Assembly: GCA_023436515.1 (NCBI GenBank)
Contig: JAEZIV010000123.1
Location: forward strand, 1-17,272
Length of the DNA: 17,272 nt
Direction of reading: 5' to 3'
Source: Bacillota bacterium
Lineage (GTDB): Bacteria; Bacillota; Clostridia; Acetivibrionales; DSM-1351
The translations under genes were made by a program, and so were the position numbers. The notes below the pieces were generated by a model. It saw only the letters and a list, made by a program, of their open reading frames with translations, made no database searches and was not told the DNA's origin. Of this stretch, positions 9,662 to 15,535 are shown in pieces. Position 1 is the first letter of the stretch. Each line of letters opens with the position of its first letter.

Positions 9662-9675
9662 TAGCCTATAGGCTA
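9662..9675. repeat. 14-bp perfect palindrome between two membrane-protein genes
   Basis: TAGCCTATAGGCTA reads the same on both strands. It lies six bases after the DUF4446 stop and just before the ribosome binding site of the next gene. It could be a small operator or a translation-affecting hairpin, though a loopless 14-mer folds poorly as RNA. Confidence 0.5.
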
Positions 9676-9693
9676 ATGGAGGCAATATAAGGT

Positions 9694-10455
9694 ATGAACC
9701 TTAAGCTTAATAGTAATAAAGAAACTAAAAATGAAAAGAAACAGATTTGGATGTATGCGTTGATATTGTTTACAGGAGCATTCATAGTTCTGCTATTGAC
9801 AGCATATAGCCAGGTGAAATTTCAAAATAACATAAGTGAATATCAATCAAAGCTGTCTTCCCAGGAGAAGGCTAAGATTAACGCAGTTACTGATTTTAAC
9901 AGCGCAGTAAAAGAAAACAAAAGGCTTAAAGATGAAATAGATTCATTAAGGGAAAAGTTAATAGAATCAGAAAAGACGCTTGCAGCTGAGGAAGAGAAGT
10001 ATAATGAACTTAAAATAATTGATGATAATGAGAAAAGTACTGCCGAGATGCTAATGAAAGCACAGAGTTTATATATAAATGAAGACTACGTTGGAGCTTC
10101 AGCTTTACTTAGGTATGATATAAAAAAAGATATGCTAAGTGAGACAGGAATCAAGCTTTATAATGAGCTCATTGAAAAGAGTTTTCCAAAGGCATCACAG
10201 CAATTATATAGAGAGGGCTACAAAAATTACAAAAAGAAGGATTATTTCGGCGCAATAACAAGTTTATCAAGGTCTATAGACTTTGCTAAAAATAATGAAT
10301 ACTATATAGACGATGCTTACTACTATTTAGCTAATTCCTACTATAAATTATCTGATTATGCAGGTGTAAAGAAAACAGCCAAAATGTTTTATATTGTTTG
10401 TCCATATAGTTCCTTTACAAAGGATATGCAGAATTTAGAAGCTAAAGTACAATAA
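9694..10455 (+). CDS. Membrane-anchored coiled-coil and TPR-like protein
   Basis: I do not recognise a named family. The 253 residues begin with a charged cytoplasmic stretch (1-18), followed by a single membrane helix (19-38). A long heptad-like coiled coil rich in K and E follows (about 45-115). The remainder is helical with TPR-like repeats around 118-155, 168-200 and 205-235 (for example GYKNYKKKDYFGAITSLSRS and AYYYLANSYYKLSDYAGVKK). The coil-plus-TPR layout resembles YbgF/CpoB-type envelope proteins. By charge the bulk should be outside the cell. ATG 9694 follows GGAGG (9678-9682) by 11 bases. Close spacing after the DUF4446 gene suggests cotranscription. Confidence 0.75.
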   Translation: MNLKLNSNKETKNEKKQIWMYALILFTGAFIVLLLTAYSQVKFQNNISEYQSKLSSQEKAKINAVTDFNSAVKENKRLKDEIDSLREKLIESEKTLAAEEEKYNELKIIDDNEKSTAEMLMKAQSLYINEDYVGASALLRYDIKKDMLSETGIKLYNELIEKSFPKASQQLYREGYKNYKKKDYFGAITSLSRSIDFAKNNEYYIDDAYYYLANSYYKLSDYAGVKKTAKMFYIVCPYSSFTKDMQNLEAKVQ

Positions 10456-10534
10456 TGATTGAAGGCTGCATGGACTCAAGGGTTAATTGGCAACATTTAC
10501 ACCGGTATTTTTATTAGTTTATATAATTAAAGTG

Positions 10535-10563
10535 TTGACAAACAGTCGGATTCATTGTAAAAT
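10535..10563 (+). promoter_or_regulatory. Promoter of the serine tRNA pair
   Basis: A perfect TTGACA (10535-10540), a 17-base spacer and TAAAAT (10558-10563) lie about 40 bases before the first tRNA. Strong hexamers and a short leader suit a stable-RNA promoter. The stretch 10456-10534 before it shows no gene or clear terminator. Confidence 0.8.
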
Positions 10564-10601
10564 TAAGTTCGTCGCTGACGCGATACCTATGATTTCGACT
10601 T

Positions 10602-10692
10602 GGAGAGATGGTCGAGTTGGTTTAAGGCACCGGTCTTGAAAACCGGCGTAGGTGTGAGCCTACCGTGAGTTCGAATCTCACTCTCTCCGCCA
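10602..10692 (+). tRNA. tRNA-Ser (anticodon UGA)
   Basis: The acceptor arms GGAGAGA and TCTCTCC pair fully. The discriminator G and an encoded CCA (10690-10692) follow. The anticodon stem CCGGT/ACCGG encloses the loop CTTGAAA, with anticodon TGA at 10637-10639, reading UCN serine codons. A long variable arm, as expected for serine tRNA, precedes the T arm with GTTCGAATC. Confidence 0.97.
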
Positions 10693-10700
10693 AATGAATA

Positions 10701-10727
10701 TAAGCTGGCTCCAGAAGAGTCAGCTTA
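10701..10727 (+). other. Hairpin between the two serine tRNAs
   Basis: TAAGCTG (10701-10707) and CAGCTTA (10721-10727) form a seven-base stem with a 13-base loop in the 43-base spacer. It is followed by A-rich sequence, not T's, so it is not a terminator. It may guide processing of the dicistronic tRNA transcript. Confidence 0.5.
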
Positions 10728-10735
10728 AAATAAAT

Positions 10736-10827
10736 GGAGAAGTACCCAAGCAGGTCGAAGGGGACGGTTTGCTAAACCGTTAGTAGGAGTAATCCTAGCC
10801 GGGGTTCGAATCCCCGCTTCTCCGCCA
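10736..10827 (+). tRNA. tRNA-Ser (anticodon GCU)
   Basis: Acceptor arms GGAGAAG and CTTCTCC pair fully, with discriminator G and an encoded CCA (10825-10827). The anticodon stem ACGGT/ACCGT encloses TTGCTAA with anticodon GCT at 10771-10773, reading AGC/AGU serine codons. The variable arm TAGGAGTAATCCTA is long and self-complementary, as in serine tRNAs. The T arm is GGGGTTCGAATCCCC. Its last 22 bases reappear at 11128-11149. Confidence 0.97.
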
Positions 10828-10832
10828 AAAAT

Positions 10833-10866
10833 AAAGCATCCGCATTTTATGTGGGTGCTTTGTTTT
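10833..10866 (+). terminator. Rho-independent terminator of the tRNA operon
   Basis: AAAGCATCCGCA (10833-10844) pairs over its whole length, allowing two G-T pairs, with TGTGGGTGCTTT (10850-10861) around a five-base loop. Four Ts (10863-10866) follow after one G. Its right arm is also the beginning of the 35-base direct repeat. Confidence 0.85.
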
Positions 10867-10888
10867 ATAAAGAAAAAGGATTGGATTC
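10854..10888 (+). repeat. 35-bp direct repeat, copy 1
   Basis: The segment begins GGTGCTTTGTTTTAT and ends GGATTGGATTC. It matches 12319-12353 in the same orientation with two mismatches in 35 bases (A/T at the 16th and 24th positions). It includes the right arm of the tRNA terminator. The two copies lie 1465 bases apart and bracket the tRNA-Ser remnant and the AraC-type gene. Confidence 0.85.
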
Positions 10889-11122
10889 GAACCCGAGAGT
10901 GCGCGAACCGTTTAGAAAATGTGCTAAAGGCACATTTTTAGGAGAGCGTAGGAGCCTAGCACCACGTCGGAGCAGATTCCACTCTACTTAAAATCCATAG
11001 TAAAAAGCAGCTCATGGATTTTAAGTACCGCTACATCGCTCCTCCTTTTCCCCGCAAGTTTGCAACTTGCAGGGACCCTATTGATTTGCGAGCGGTGGGC
11101 GACGTCATTAACATGCGCAGCA
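10889..11122. other. GC-richer, hairpin-rich non-coding stretch next to tRNA-Ser
   Basis: I find no convincing gene here. The DNA is visibly richer in G and C than its neighbours and carries several strong inverted repeats. These are a nine-base stem AAAATGTGC/GCACATTTT (10916-10938), a perfect 14-base stem TACTTAAAATCCAT (10985-10998) with 11014-11027, and GCAAGTT/AACTTGC (11054-11070) with flanking CCC/GGG. GGAGAGCG (10941-10948) can pair with CGCTCCTCC (11037-11045) with one bulged base, enclosing the 14-base stem. It may encode a structured RNA or be a small non-coding mobile unit. One frame at the left reads DWIRTRECANRLENVLKAHF then stops; I consider it a chance or relic frame. Confidence 0.5.
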
Positions 11123-11148
11123 GGGGGCGAATCCCCCCTTCTCCGCCA
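11123..11148 (+). pseudogene. tRNA-Ser 3'-end fragment
   Basis: Bases 11128-11149 repeat the last part of the tRNA-Ser(GCU) gene region (10807-10828) with one mismatch, including CTTCTCC, G and CCA. The preceding GGGGG (11123-11127) can pair with CCCCC as a T arm, but the loop has lost the two Ts of GTTCGAATC. No matching GGAGAAG 5' arm, D arm or anticodon arm is present before it, so this is not a working tRNA. It is either a decayed third serine tRNA or a duplicated attachment-type sequence. Confidence 0.75.
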
Positions 11149-11218
11149 ATAGGGAATTATATGAACACTGTGTTTTTTAACGGCGGGTTGGCTGTAACAG
11201 TGTGGTTGTAATTTCAAA

Positions 11219-11259
11219 TCAGAAAAGAGCGATTAAGGTTTTCATCCTTAGTCGCTCTT
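11219..11259 (-). terminator. Terminator of the AraC-type gene (minus strand)
   Basis: AAGAGCGATTAAGG (11225-11238) and CCTTAGTCGCTCTT (11246-11259) form a 14-pair stem with one G-T pair and a seven-base loop. On the minus strand the stem is followed by TTTTCT, while on the plus strand there is no T tract. It lies about 105 bases after the stop of the leftward AraC-type gene. Confidence 0.8.
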
Positions 11260-11298
11260 AACTACGTGATAACTCAAGTTAATAATTATAAAATCTGC

Positions 11299-11347
11299 AT
11301 AATTAGGAAATTGTGATTTGTCTGAATAAACTACAATGAATGCTTAT
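11299..11347. repeat. Diverged 49-base repeat, copy 1
   Basis: Aligned by eye without gaps, this segment agrees with 14658-14706 at 37 of 49 positions. The conserved cores are TAGGAA, TTTGTCTGA and TGCTTAT. It lies just beyond the stop codon of the minus-strand AraC-type gene. The second copy covers the 3' end of another minus-strand gene. Origin unknown. Confidence 0.55.
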
Positions 11348-11363
11348 TCAGTATACAGGAAAA

Positions 11364-12218
11364 TTACTTCTTTTTCACCGGAATCCATATTTCTCCAAAA
11401 ACATTTTCATGTCTCGCTAAGCCATAATACATCTCAAATTGTGGCCCAACAACTTGTTCATAATCTGACGTTGGAAACCATTCTGACCATATCCGTACCC
11501 AGAGTTTTTGCATATCACAGTCAGAAGAAGAAAAGATTGCCCACGTCAGCGGTTGAACAGTTAGTGTTGTAAACTTTGATGGAATTGAGAGACCTTTAGG
11601 TAAAAAATTACATAGCATATACTTAAATGATGTTTCTGAAAAATCATACAATGCTGCGATAGTGTGATTGTCTTTAAAGCGTCCTAAAAGCCTATTTATG
11701 TCATCAGGGACGCCATCTTCATCACATTTCCTGTAAAATTGCGGAACCTGTTCAAACGCTTTTGCTTGGTCTGTACTAATTTCAGTGTACACACCGAACA
11801 TTTCAAAAGATTCTCTTTGCTCAATTCGATAATTCATCTCGATATCTCCTTTAATAGAAATTTGGAAGGTCATACGAGGATAGGCTTTAAGAGAAACACC
11901 AATATAGCGCGCTGAAATCGGTGCTACTCCATGAATATCTTTAAACGCCCGTGTAAATGCTTCAGGTGATTCATATCCATATTTAATAGCCAAATCGATT
12001 ACCTTAGTATTGGTTGTTTGCAATTCAAACGCTGCAAGTGTCAATCGACGACGGCGAATGTATTCTGATAACGTCACTCCGGTAATGAACGGAAACATTC
12101 GTTGAAAATGATACGTAGAGCAACAGGCTAACTGAGCAATCTTGTCATACGAAATATCATCCGCCAGATGCGCTTCAATATAGTCCATAGTGTCATTCAT
12201 TCTGTCAAGCCAATCCAT
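11364..12218 (-). CDS. AraC-family regulator with GyrI-like effector domain
   Basis: The 284-residue protein has an N-terminal pair of AraC helix-turn-helix motifs (about 8-106): IAQLACCSTYHFQRMFPFITG in the first and DLAIKYGYESPEAFTRAFKDIHGVAP in the second. A GyrI-like/AraC-E-binding domain (about 127-282) follows and ends with the typical GEIWIPV. Rob- and BmrR-related proteins use such a domain to bind small, often cationic, drugs, so a drug- or stress-responsive activator is likely; the ligand is not readable. ATG at 12218 follows a G7 tract (12231-12225) by six bases. It is co-directional with the upstream GNAT gene but separated by 140 bases, which include a 35-base repeat. Confidence 0.92.
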   Translation of the reverse strand: MDWLDRMNDTMDYIEAHLADDISYDKIAQLACCSTYHFQRMFPFITGVTLSEYIRRRRLTLAAFELQTTNTKVIDLAIKYGYESPEAFTRAFKDIHGVAPISARYIGVSLKAYPRMTFQISIKGDIEMNYRIEQRESFEMFGVYTEISTDQAKAFEQVPQFYRKCDEDGVPDDINRLLGRFKDNHTIAALYDFSETSFKYMLCNFLPKGLSIPSKFTTLTVQPLTWAIFSSSDCDMQKLWVRIWSEWFPTSDYEQVVGPQFEMYYGLARHENVFGEIWIPVKKK

Positions 12219-12318
12219 TATTATCCCCCCCTTTAAGATAAATCATATCGCTAAACTCAATTATATGCCTTGCATTTGTTGCACGAAAAAATCAAGTAAA
12301 ATGAACAGCATACAAATT

Positions 12319-12353
12319 GGTGCTTTGTTTTATTAAGAAAATGGATTGGATTC
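12319..12353 (+). repeat. 35-bp direct repeat, copy 2
   Basis: Second copy of the sequence at 10854-10888, same orientation, two mismatches. It stops six bases short of the GNAT gene end. Here it has no left arm to make a terminator hairpin, so it looks like a fragment carried from a tRNA-operon end, not a functional terminator. Confidence 0.85.
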
Positions 12354-12358
12354 AGATA

Positions 12359-13231
12359 CTATTCAAATTTCAACATAAGTGAATCACAAATAGCCGTATA
12401 TCCCATTTTCTGATAAATACTATTCGATGTTGGGTTTAACAAATCCGTGTATAGTACACACTTACTAAAACCGTTATCCAATGCCCTTTGACTAATTTGC
12501 GCCACACATGAGGAGGCGTAACCCTTTCCGCGAAAATATGGAGGTGTATATACAAATGCAACACCGATAGCTGTTTTCATTTCCCTTGTATATCCTGCCA
12601 TAGAAACCGGTACTCCATTGTATTCTAAGACATAAAGCTTTTTTGTCGATAATCGATAGTGATATGAATTTGCATCTTGGGGAATAGACATTTCTGTCTT
12701 TCCATAACTACTTGCTGCATTAAATGCTTCAGCCCAGTATGGAAAAAAATGCATATCTTTTTCGTCCAACAAACGAAGAACACCTAATTGCTTAACATCC
12801 GGGTTTACTGCCTTAAGCTCATATATCCGTTGGTTCATGATTGTGTTAATGGTTAAGCCCTTACGATCGGTATATTCTTTTGCAAATGACTCCGCCAAGG
12901 TTTTCTCGGTTATAACACCGGGAATCTTATAATCTTTAAGTCCATCTATCAGACAGCTTATAGCTTGGGAATTAATTATATTGTCTGTTGCATAAAGGGT
13001 TATATTATGAGGGTGTGTCATCAACGCGGTAAGCTGTATACCCTTTGAATCTGAAATAGTCGCCATAAGCCAATTTTGGGGGTCACGCCAGTCTGTTTTA
13101 TCTTTCCCTTCATGCCCAATTATGATATTACCAAGGGGAAGCATATTCTGCGCCTCGTGACCCATTAACACATCATAGGTAGCATTGTAAAATTCATGGA
13201 CATCTGTATACAGCTTAAATTGCATTTTCAT
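12359..13231 (-). CDS. GNAT-family N-acetyltransferase
   Basis: This 290-residue protein has a variable N-terminal half and a C-terminal GNAT domain (about 150-288). Motif A is VAFVYTPPYFRGKGYASSCV, with the acetyl-CoA pyrophosphate loop RGKGYA at 234-239. The following LYTDLLNPTSNSIYQKMGY (260-278) is the usual motif B region. The long form with a degenerate N-terminal GNAT-like half is common in Firmicutes. The substrate cannot be deduced. Two ATGs are close (13231 and 13225). AAAGGG (13241-13236) is four bases from the first and ten from the second, so either could be used. The right side borders a decayed gene. Confidence 0.88.
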   Translation of the reverse strand: MKMQFKLYTDVHEFYNATYDVLMGHEAQNMLPLGNIIIGHEGKDKTDWRDPQNWLMATISDSKGIQLTALMTHPHNITLYATDNIINSQAISCLIDGLKDYKIPGVITEKTLAESFAKEYTDRKGLTINTIMNQRIYELKAVNPDVKQLGVLRLLDEKDMHFFPYWAEAFNAASSYGKTEMSIPQDANSYHYRLSTKKLYVLEYNGVPVSMAGYTREMKTAIGVAFVYTPPYFRGKGYASSCVAQISQRALDNGFSKCVLYTDLLNPTSNSIYQKMGYTAICDSLMLKFE

Positions 13232-13385
13232 ATCACCCTTTCATCATCTATACAATCAAATTTGGCTCTACATTGACAATTTATAATGCCAAGGGAGATA
13301 ACATTTATTTTACCATATCTTATTAATAAAAAGGGTCATTCACAAAGTTAATATTTTTTTATAGCCAGACACTTTTTTACCAAGA

Positions 13386-13703
13386 TTATTCAGCAATAAG
13401 TTCTATTATCCTGTAATAAACTATGTTGATTACCATAGCAAGAACAAAAGTAACTGTAAGTGTTATTAATGCCTTAGAAACATTAATATTCCCTTGCTAC
13501 TGGTAAAGGTGCTAACTGTAATACGGACATTCCAAGGTATGTTTTCACATACGCAACAAATAATGCCCTTGATAGACTATCATAGATTAAAAACTTACCT
13601 AAATTTATTAACCTATACAGTCCATTGTATTTTCGCTATATTCTCTTGAAAATATGAAGCCGGTAAATAAAATAAATACTGGTGGTGTCAAGTCACTCAA
13701 AGT
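13386..13703 (-). pseudogene. Decayed membrane-protein gene, probably an ABC-2 type permease
   Basis: Translating the minus strand gives protein-like pieces in changing frames. From 13703, one frame reads TLSDLTPPVFILFTGFIFSR followed by EYSENTMDCIG and a stop. An overlapping frame continues LYRLINLGKFLIYDSLSRAL, then FVAYVKTYLGMSVLQLAPLP and VAR. Near 13490-13500 the frame shifts again to GNINVSKALITLTVTFVLAM and NIVYYRIIELIAE with a stop at 13388-13386. FTGFIFSREYSENT resembles the REYS-type segment of BcrB-like ABC-2 permeases, and the hydrophobic stretches fit. At least two frame breaks and no start codon with a ribosome binding site mark it as broken. The rest of 13232-13855 shows no gene and only weak promoter-like hexamers. 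Confidence 0.5.
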
Positions 13704-13855
13704 TTAGCTCTTAATATTCTTGTAAATATTTACAGTTTAGTTTATACTTTTATGAAAGTGGCTATATATGTTGAAAAACCTCTGATTATGAGGATACAGA
13801 GAGTATTAGGTTGTACTCAGAAAAAATAAATTGCGCATTTATAAGGATTAAAGCT

Positions 13856-14650
13856 ATGAAGATAGATAGACTTATTTCTATAACAATGTATTTATTGAAT
13901 AGAGGAACAGTTAGTGCCTCACTGCTTGCTGAGAAATTCGAGGTAACTAAACGAACAATACAGCGGGATATAGAAGCTTTATGTAAAGCAGGCATTCCCA
14001 TTGTGTCAACATATGGAACTAACGGTGGATACGAAATTTTAGACGGCTTTAAACTTACAAAGCAAATAGCTGATATGGACGACTACCTTAATATAGTTAT
14101 TGCTTTAAGGGGATTGAGCTCAGCATATGATAACAAAAAAATCAATACAACCTTAGAAAAAGCTCTCACCATTATGCAGGGAGGCGAGCAACGAATATTT
14201 GTTGATTTTACTGTTGCAAGAGAGGGTGCGAAAGTAAATGAACATTTGAAAATTATCGAAAAGGCAATATATGAAAAAAGACAATTATTTATCGAATATA
14301 CAACTGCTGACAATATTAAATCAGAGCGTATTGTAGAGCCACTGGCACTTTCTTTTCAATGGTACGCGTGGTATGTATTTGCTTATTGTACTACAAAGCA
14401 AAATTACCGGATGTTTAAGCTGCCGAGAATAATAAGTTGTCAGCCTACAAATGACTGTTTTATAAAAGAGCATCAAAACATAGAAATGTTGATGAAAAGT
14501 AATATCCAGCCAGATAAAAGGCAATTTTATGATGTTCGACTACTTTGCAAAAAAGAAGTAAAGCATCAGGTGATGGAGTATCTTAGTTCAAACATTATTG
14601 AAGAATATGAGGACGGATTCCCCGGAATGGGCCGGTTATATAACACATAA
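13856..14650 (+). CDS. HTH/WYL-domain transcriptional regulator, short C-terminus
   Basis: The 264-residue product has an N-terminal DeoR-like winged helix (1-60, LISITMYLLNRGTVSASLLA and EVTKRTIQRDIEAL). The segment TYGTNGGYEILDGFKL typical of YafY/YobV-type regulators follows. A WYL domain (about 130-215) includes LFIEYTTAD, VEPLALSFQWYAWYVFAYC and RMFKLPRI. WYL domains bind nucleic acid or other ligands. ATG 13856 follows AAGGA (13843-13847) by eight bases; a longer in-frame start at 13811 has none. The WCX-type end usually continues 40-50 residues beyond EEYEDG, but here it stops after FPGMGRLYNT. A frame shift or recombination near 14610-14650 may have removed it. Confidence 0.88.
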   Translation: MKIDRLISITMYLLNRGTVSASLLAEKFEVTKRTIQRDIEALCKAGIPIVSTYGTNGGYEILDGFKLTKQIADMDDYLNIVIALRGLSSAYDNKKINTTLEKALTIMQGGEQRIFVDFTVAREGAKVNEHLKIIEKAIYEKRQLFIEYTTADNIKSERIVEPLALSFQWYAWYVFAYCTTKQNYRMFKLPRIISCQPTNDCFIKEHQNIEMLMKSNIQPDKRQFYDVRLLCKKEVKHQVMEYLSSNIIEEYEDGFPGMGRLYNT

Positions 14651-14657
14651 AATGTAC

Positions 14658-14706
14658 CTAACTAGGAAGTTGAGCTTTGTCTGAGCAACTTACATCGAGT
14701 GCTTAT
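14658..14706. repeat. Diverged 49-base repeat, copy 2
   Basis: Matches 11299-11347 at 37 of 49 positions. It starts eight bases after the WYL gene stop and includes the stop codon of the converging cysteine-rich gene (14705-14703). No terminator is visible in this 52-base gap. Confidence 0.55.
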
Positions 14707-15155
14707 ACCTCGTTATTTTCTAAGACAATTAAATCGGTCAACATATCCCAATCTGTTTTACTCATTTGAGAAAAATAATGACCCTTAAAGTAACATGGTG
14801 TATATTTTATACCATCTATATGATATGAAGCATGCAAAGAACCACAACAGGGATGACAATTTTCACATTCCTTTGTAGCTGTTATTGACTTTTTTATTGT
14901 GCCGGAGCAACTTGACATTTTCTCAATATAATTATCAATGTGCAATAAATTGGCCTTTACGAGCAATGAATTATCGGATACCTCCATCCAGAACAATACT
15001 TTCTTATTGCTTTGTTTGCTAAATATAAATCTATAGCCGTTTGGTCTTTTTTTGAAAACAATTTTGCATCCGATGCAAGTCCCCTTTTCATATAATGTCT
15101 TTGCAATTTCATATTCCTCATTTGGTAATACATTGAAGGAATCGAGTTTATCCAT
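14703..15155 (-). CDS. Uncharacterised cysteine-rich protein
   Basis: I do not recognise the family. The 150-residue soluble protein has no signal peptide or membrane segment. It carries C27-IG-C30, C83, and the cluster C97-EN-C100-HP-C103-C104, with a further C121 in IDGIKYTPCYF. The spacing suggests a bound metal, probably zinc, or an iron-sulfur cluster; this is inferred from cysteines only. ATG 15155 follows AAAGGA by ten bases. Upstream, another frame opens at 15235 with MNVNVGNRCLAAKRFLNSL. In the 150-residue frame, VGTGKEWSK precedes the ATG after a stop near 15185. A longer gene broken by a one-base shift is therefore possible. It converges on the WYL gene. Confidence 0.6.
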   Translation of the reverse strand: MDKLDSFNVLPNEEYEIAKTLYEKGTCIGCKIVFKKRPNGYRFIFSKQSNKKVLFWMEVSDNSLLVKANLLHIDNYIEKMSSCSGTIKKSITATKECENCHPCCGSLHASYHIDGIKYTPCYFKGHYFSQMSKTDWDMLTDLIVLENNEV

Positions 15156-15445
15156 TTTTGACCATTCCTTTCCGGTGCCAACGAGTTAAGAAACCTTTTG
15201 GCAGCCAAACACCTATTTCCAACGTTAACATTCATACAATTCATTGATTAACTTTACTTTCGGTTTCTATAATTTTACCACATCGTACACGACAACAGTA
15301 TGTCATGTTTGATAACATAGCTTGGTACTGCCTTGGCAATCAGATTTTTGTTGTTCTTTTACGGCAGGTTTAAATAGTAGTTTGTAAAATAGACGGTTTG
15401 CATCATGTTGTGAAGCCAGTATGAAGTACTAAGAAAAGTTATAAC
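15156..15445. other. Intergenic stretch without a convincing gene
   Basis: About 290 bases between the cysteine-rich gene and the pssA terminator. The part 15180-15240 may be the shifted 5' end of the cysteine-rich gene. The rest shows no frame with a ribosome binding site, only a short hairpin ATGTT/AACAT near 15305-15320. A ten-base sequence ATGAAGTACT occurs at 15421-15430 and again at 15505-15514, on either side of the terminator. Confidence 0.4.
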
Positions 15446-15472
15446 AAAAAAGCTGTCCTAATTATGGACAGC
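15446..15472 (-). terminator. Rho-independent terminator of pssA
   Basis: On the minus strand GCTGTCC (15472-15466) pairs with GGACAGC (15458-15452) around a seven-base loop and runs into six Ts (15451-15446). It lies 64 bases after the pssA stop. Confidence 0.9.
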
Positions 15473-15535
15473 CTCGTTAGATACTTTAGGGTGCTCAAAG
15501 GCAGATGAAGTACTGCACTGAATACTTGATAAGGA

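Noticed and set aside
10985..11027. Retron-type or riboswitch RNA
   Set aside because: There is a strong hairpin, but no reverse transcriptase gene nearby, no downstream gene in the right orientation to control, and no known riboswitch core that I can recognise.
11123..11148. A third functional serine tRNA
   Set aside because: Only the T arm and 3' acceptor end are present, the T loop is two bases short, and no partner 5' acceptor arm or anticodon arm lies upstream.
10984..11217. Two short overlapping frames (65 and 77 codons) on opposite strands in the structured stretch
   Set aside because: They run through strong inverted repeats and the tRNA-Ser fragment, lack ribosome binding sites, and have compositions explained by the GC-rich DNA.
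10854..12353. CRISPR array or transposon terminal repeats
   Set aside because: There are only two direct copies 1.46 kb apart, with no regular spacing, no transposase and no inverted termini.
15421..15514. ATGAAGTACT repeated on both sides of the pssA terminator as a target-site duplication
   Set aside because: Ten bases in AT-rich DNA can recur by chance, and the 74 bases between hold only a terminator, with no mobile-element features.
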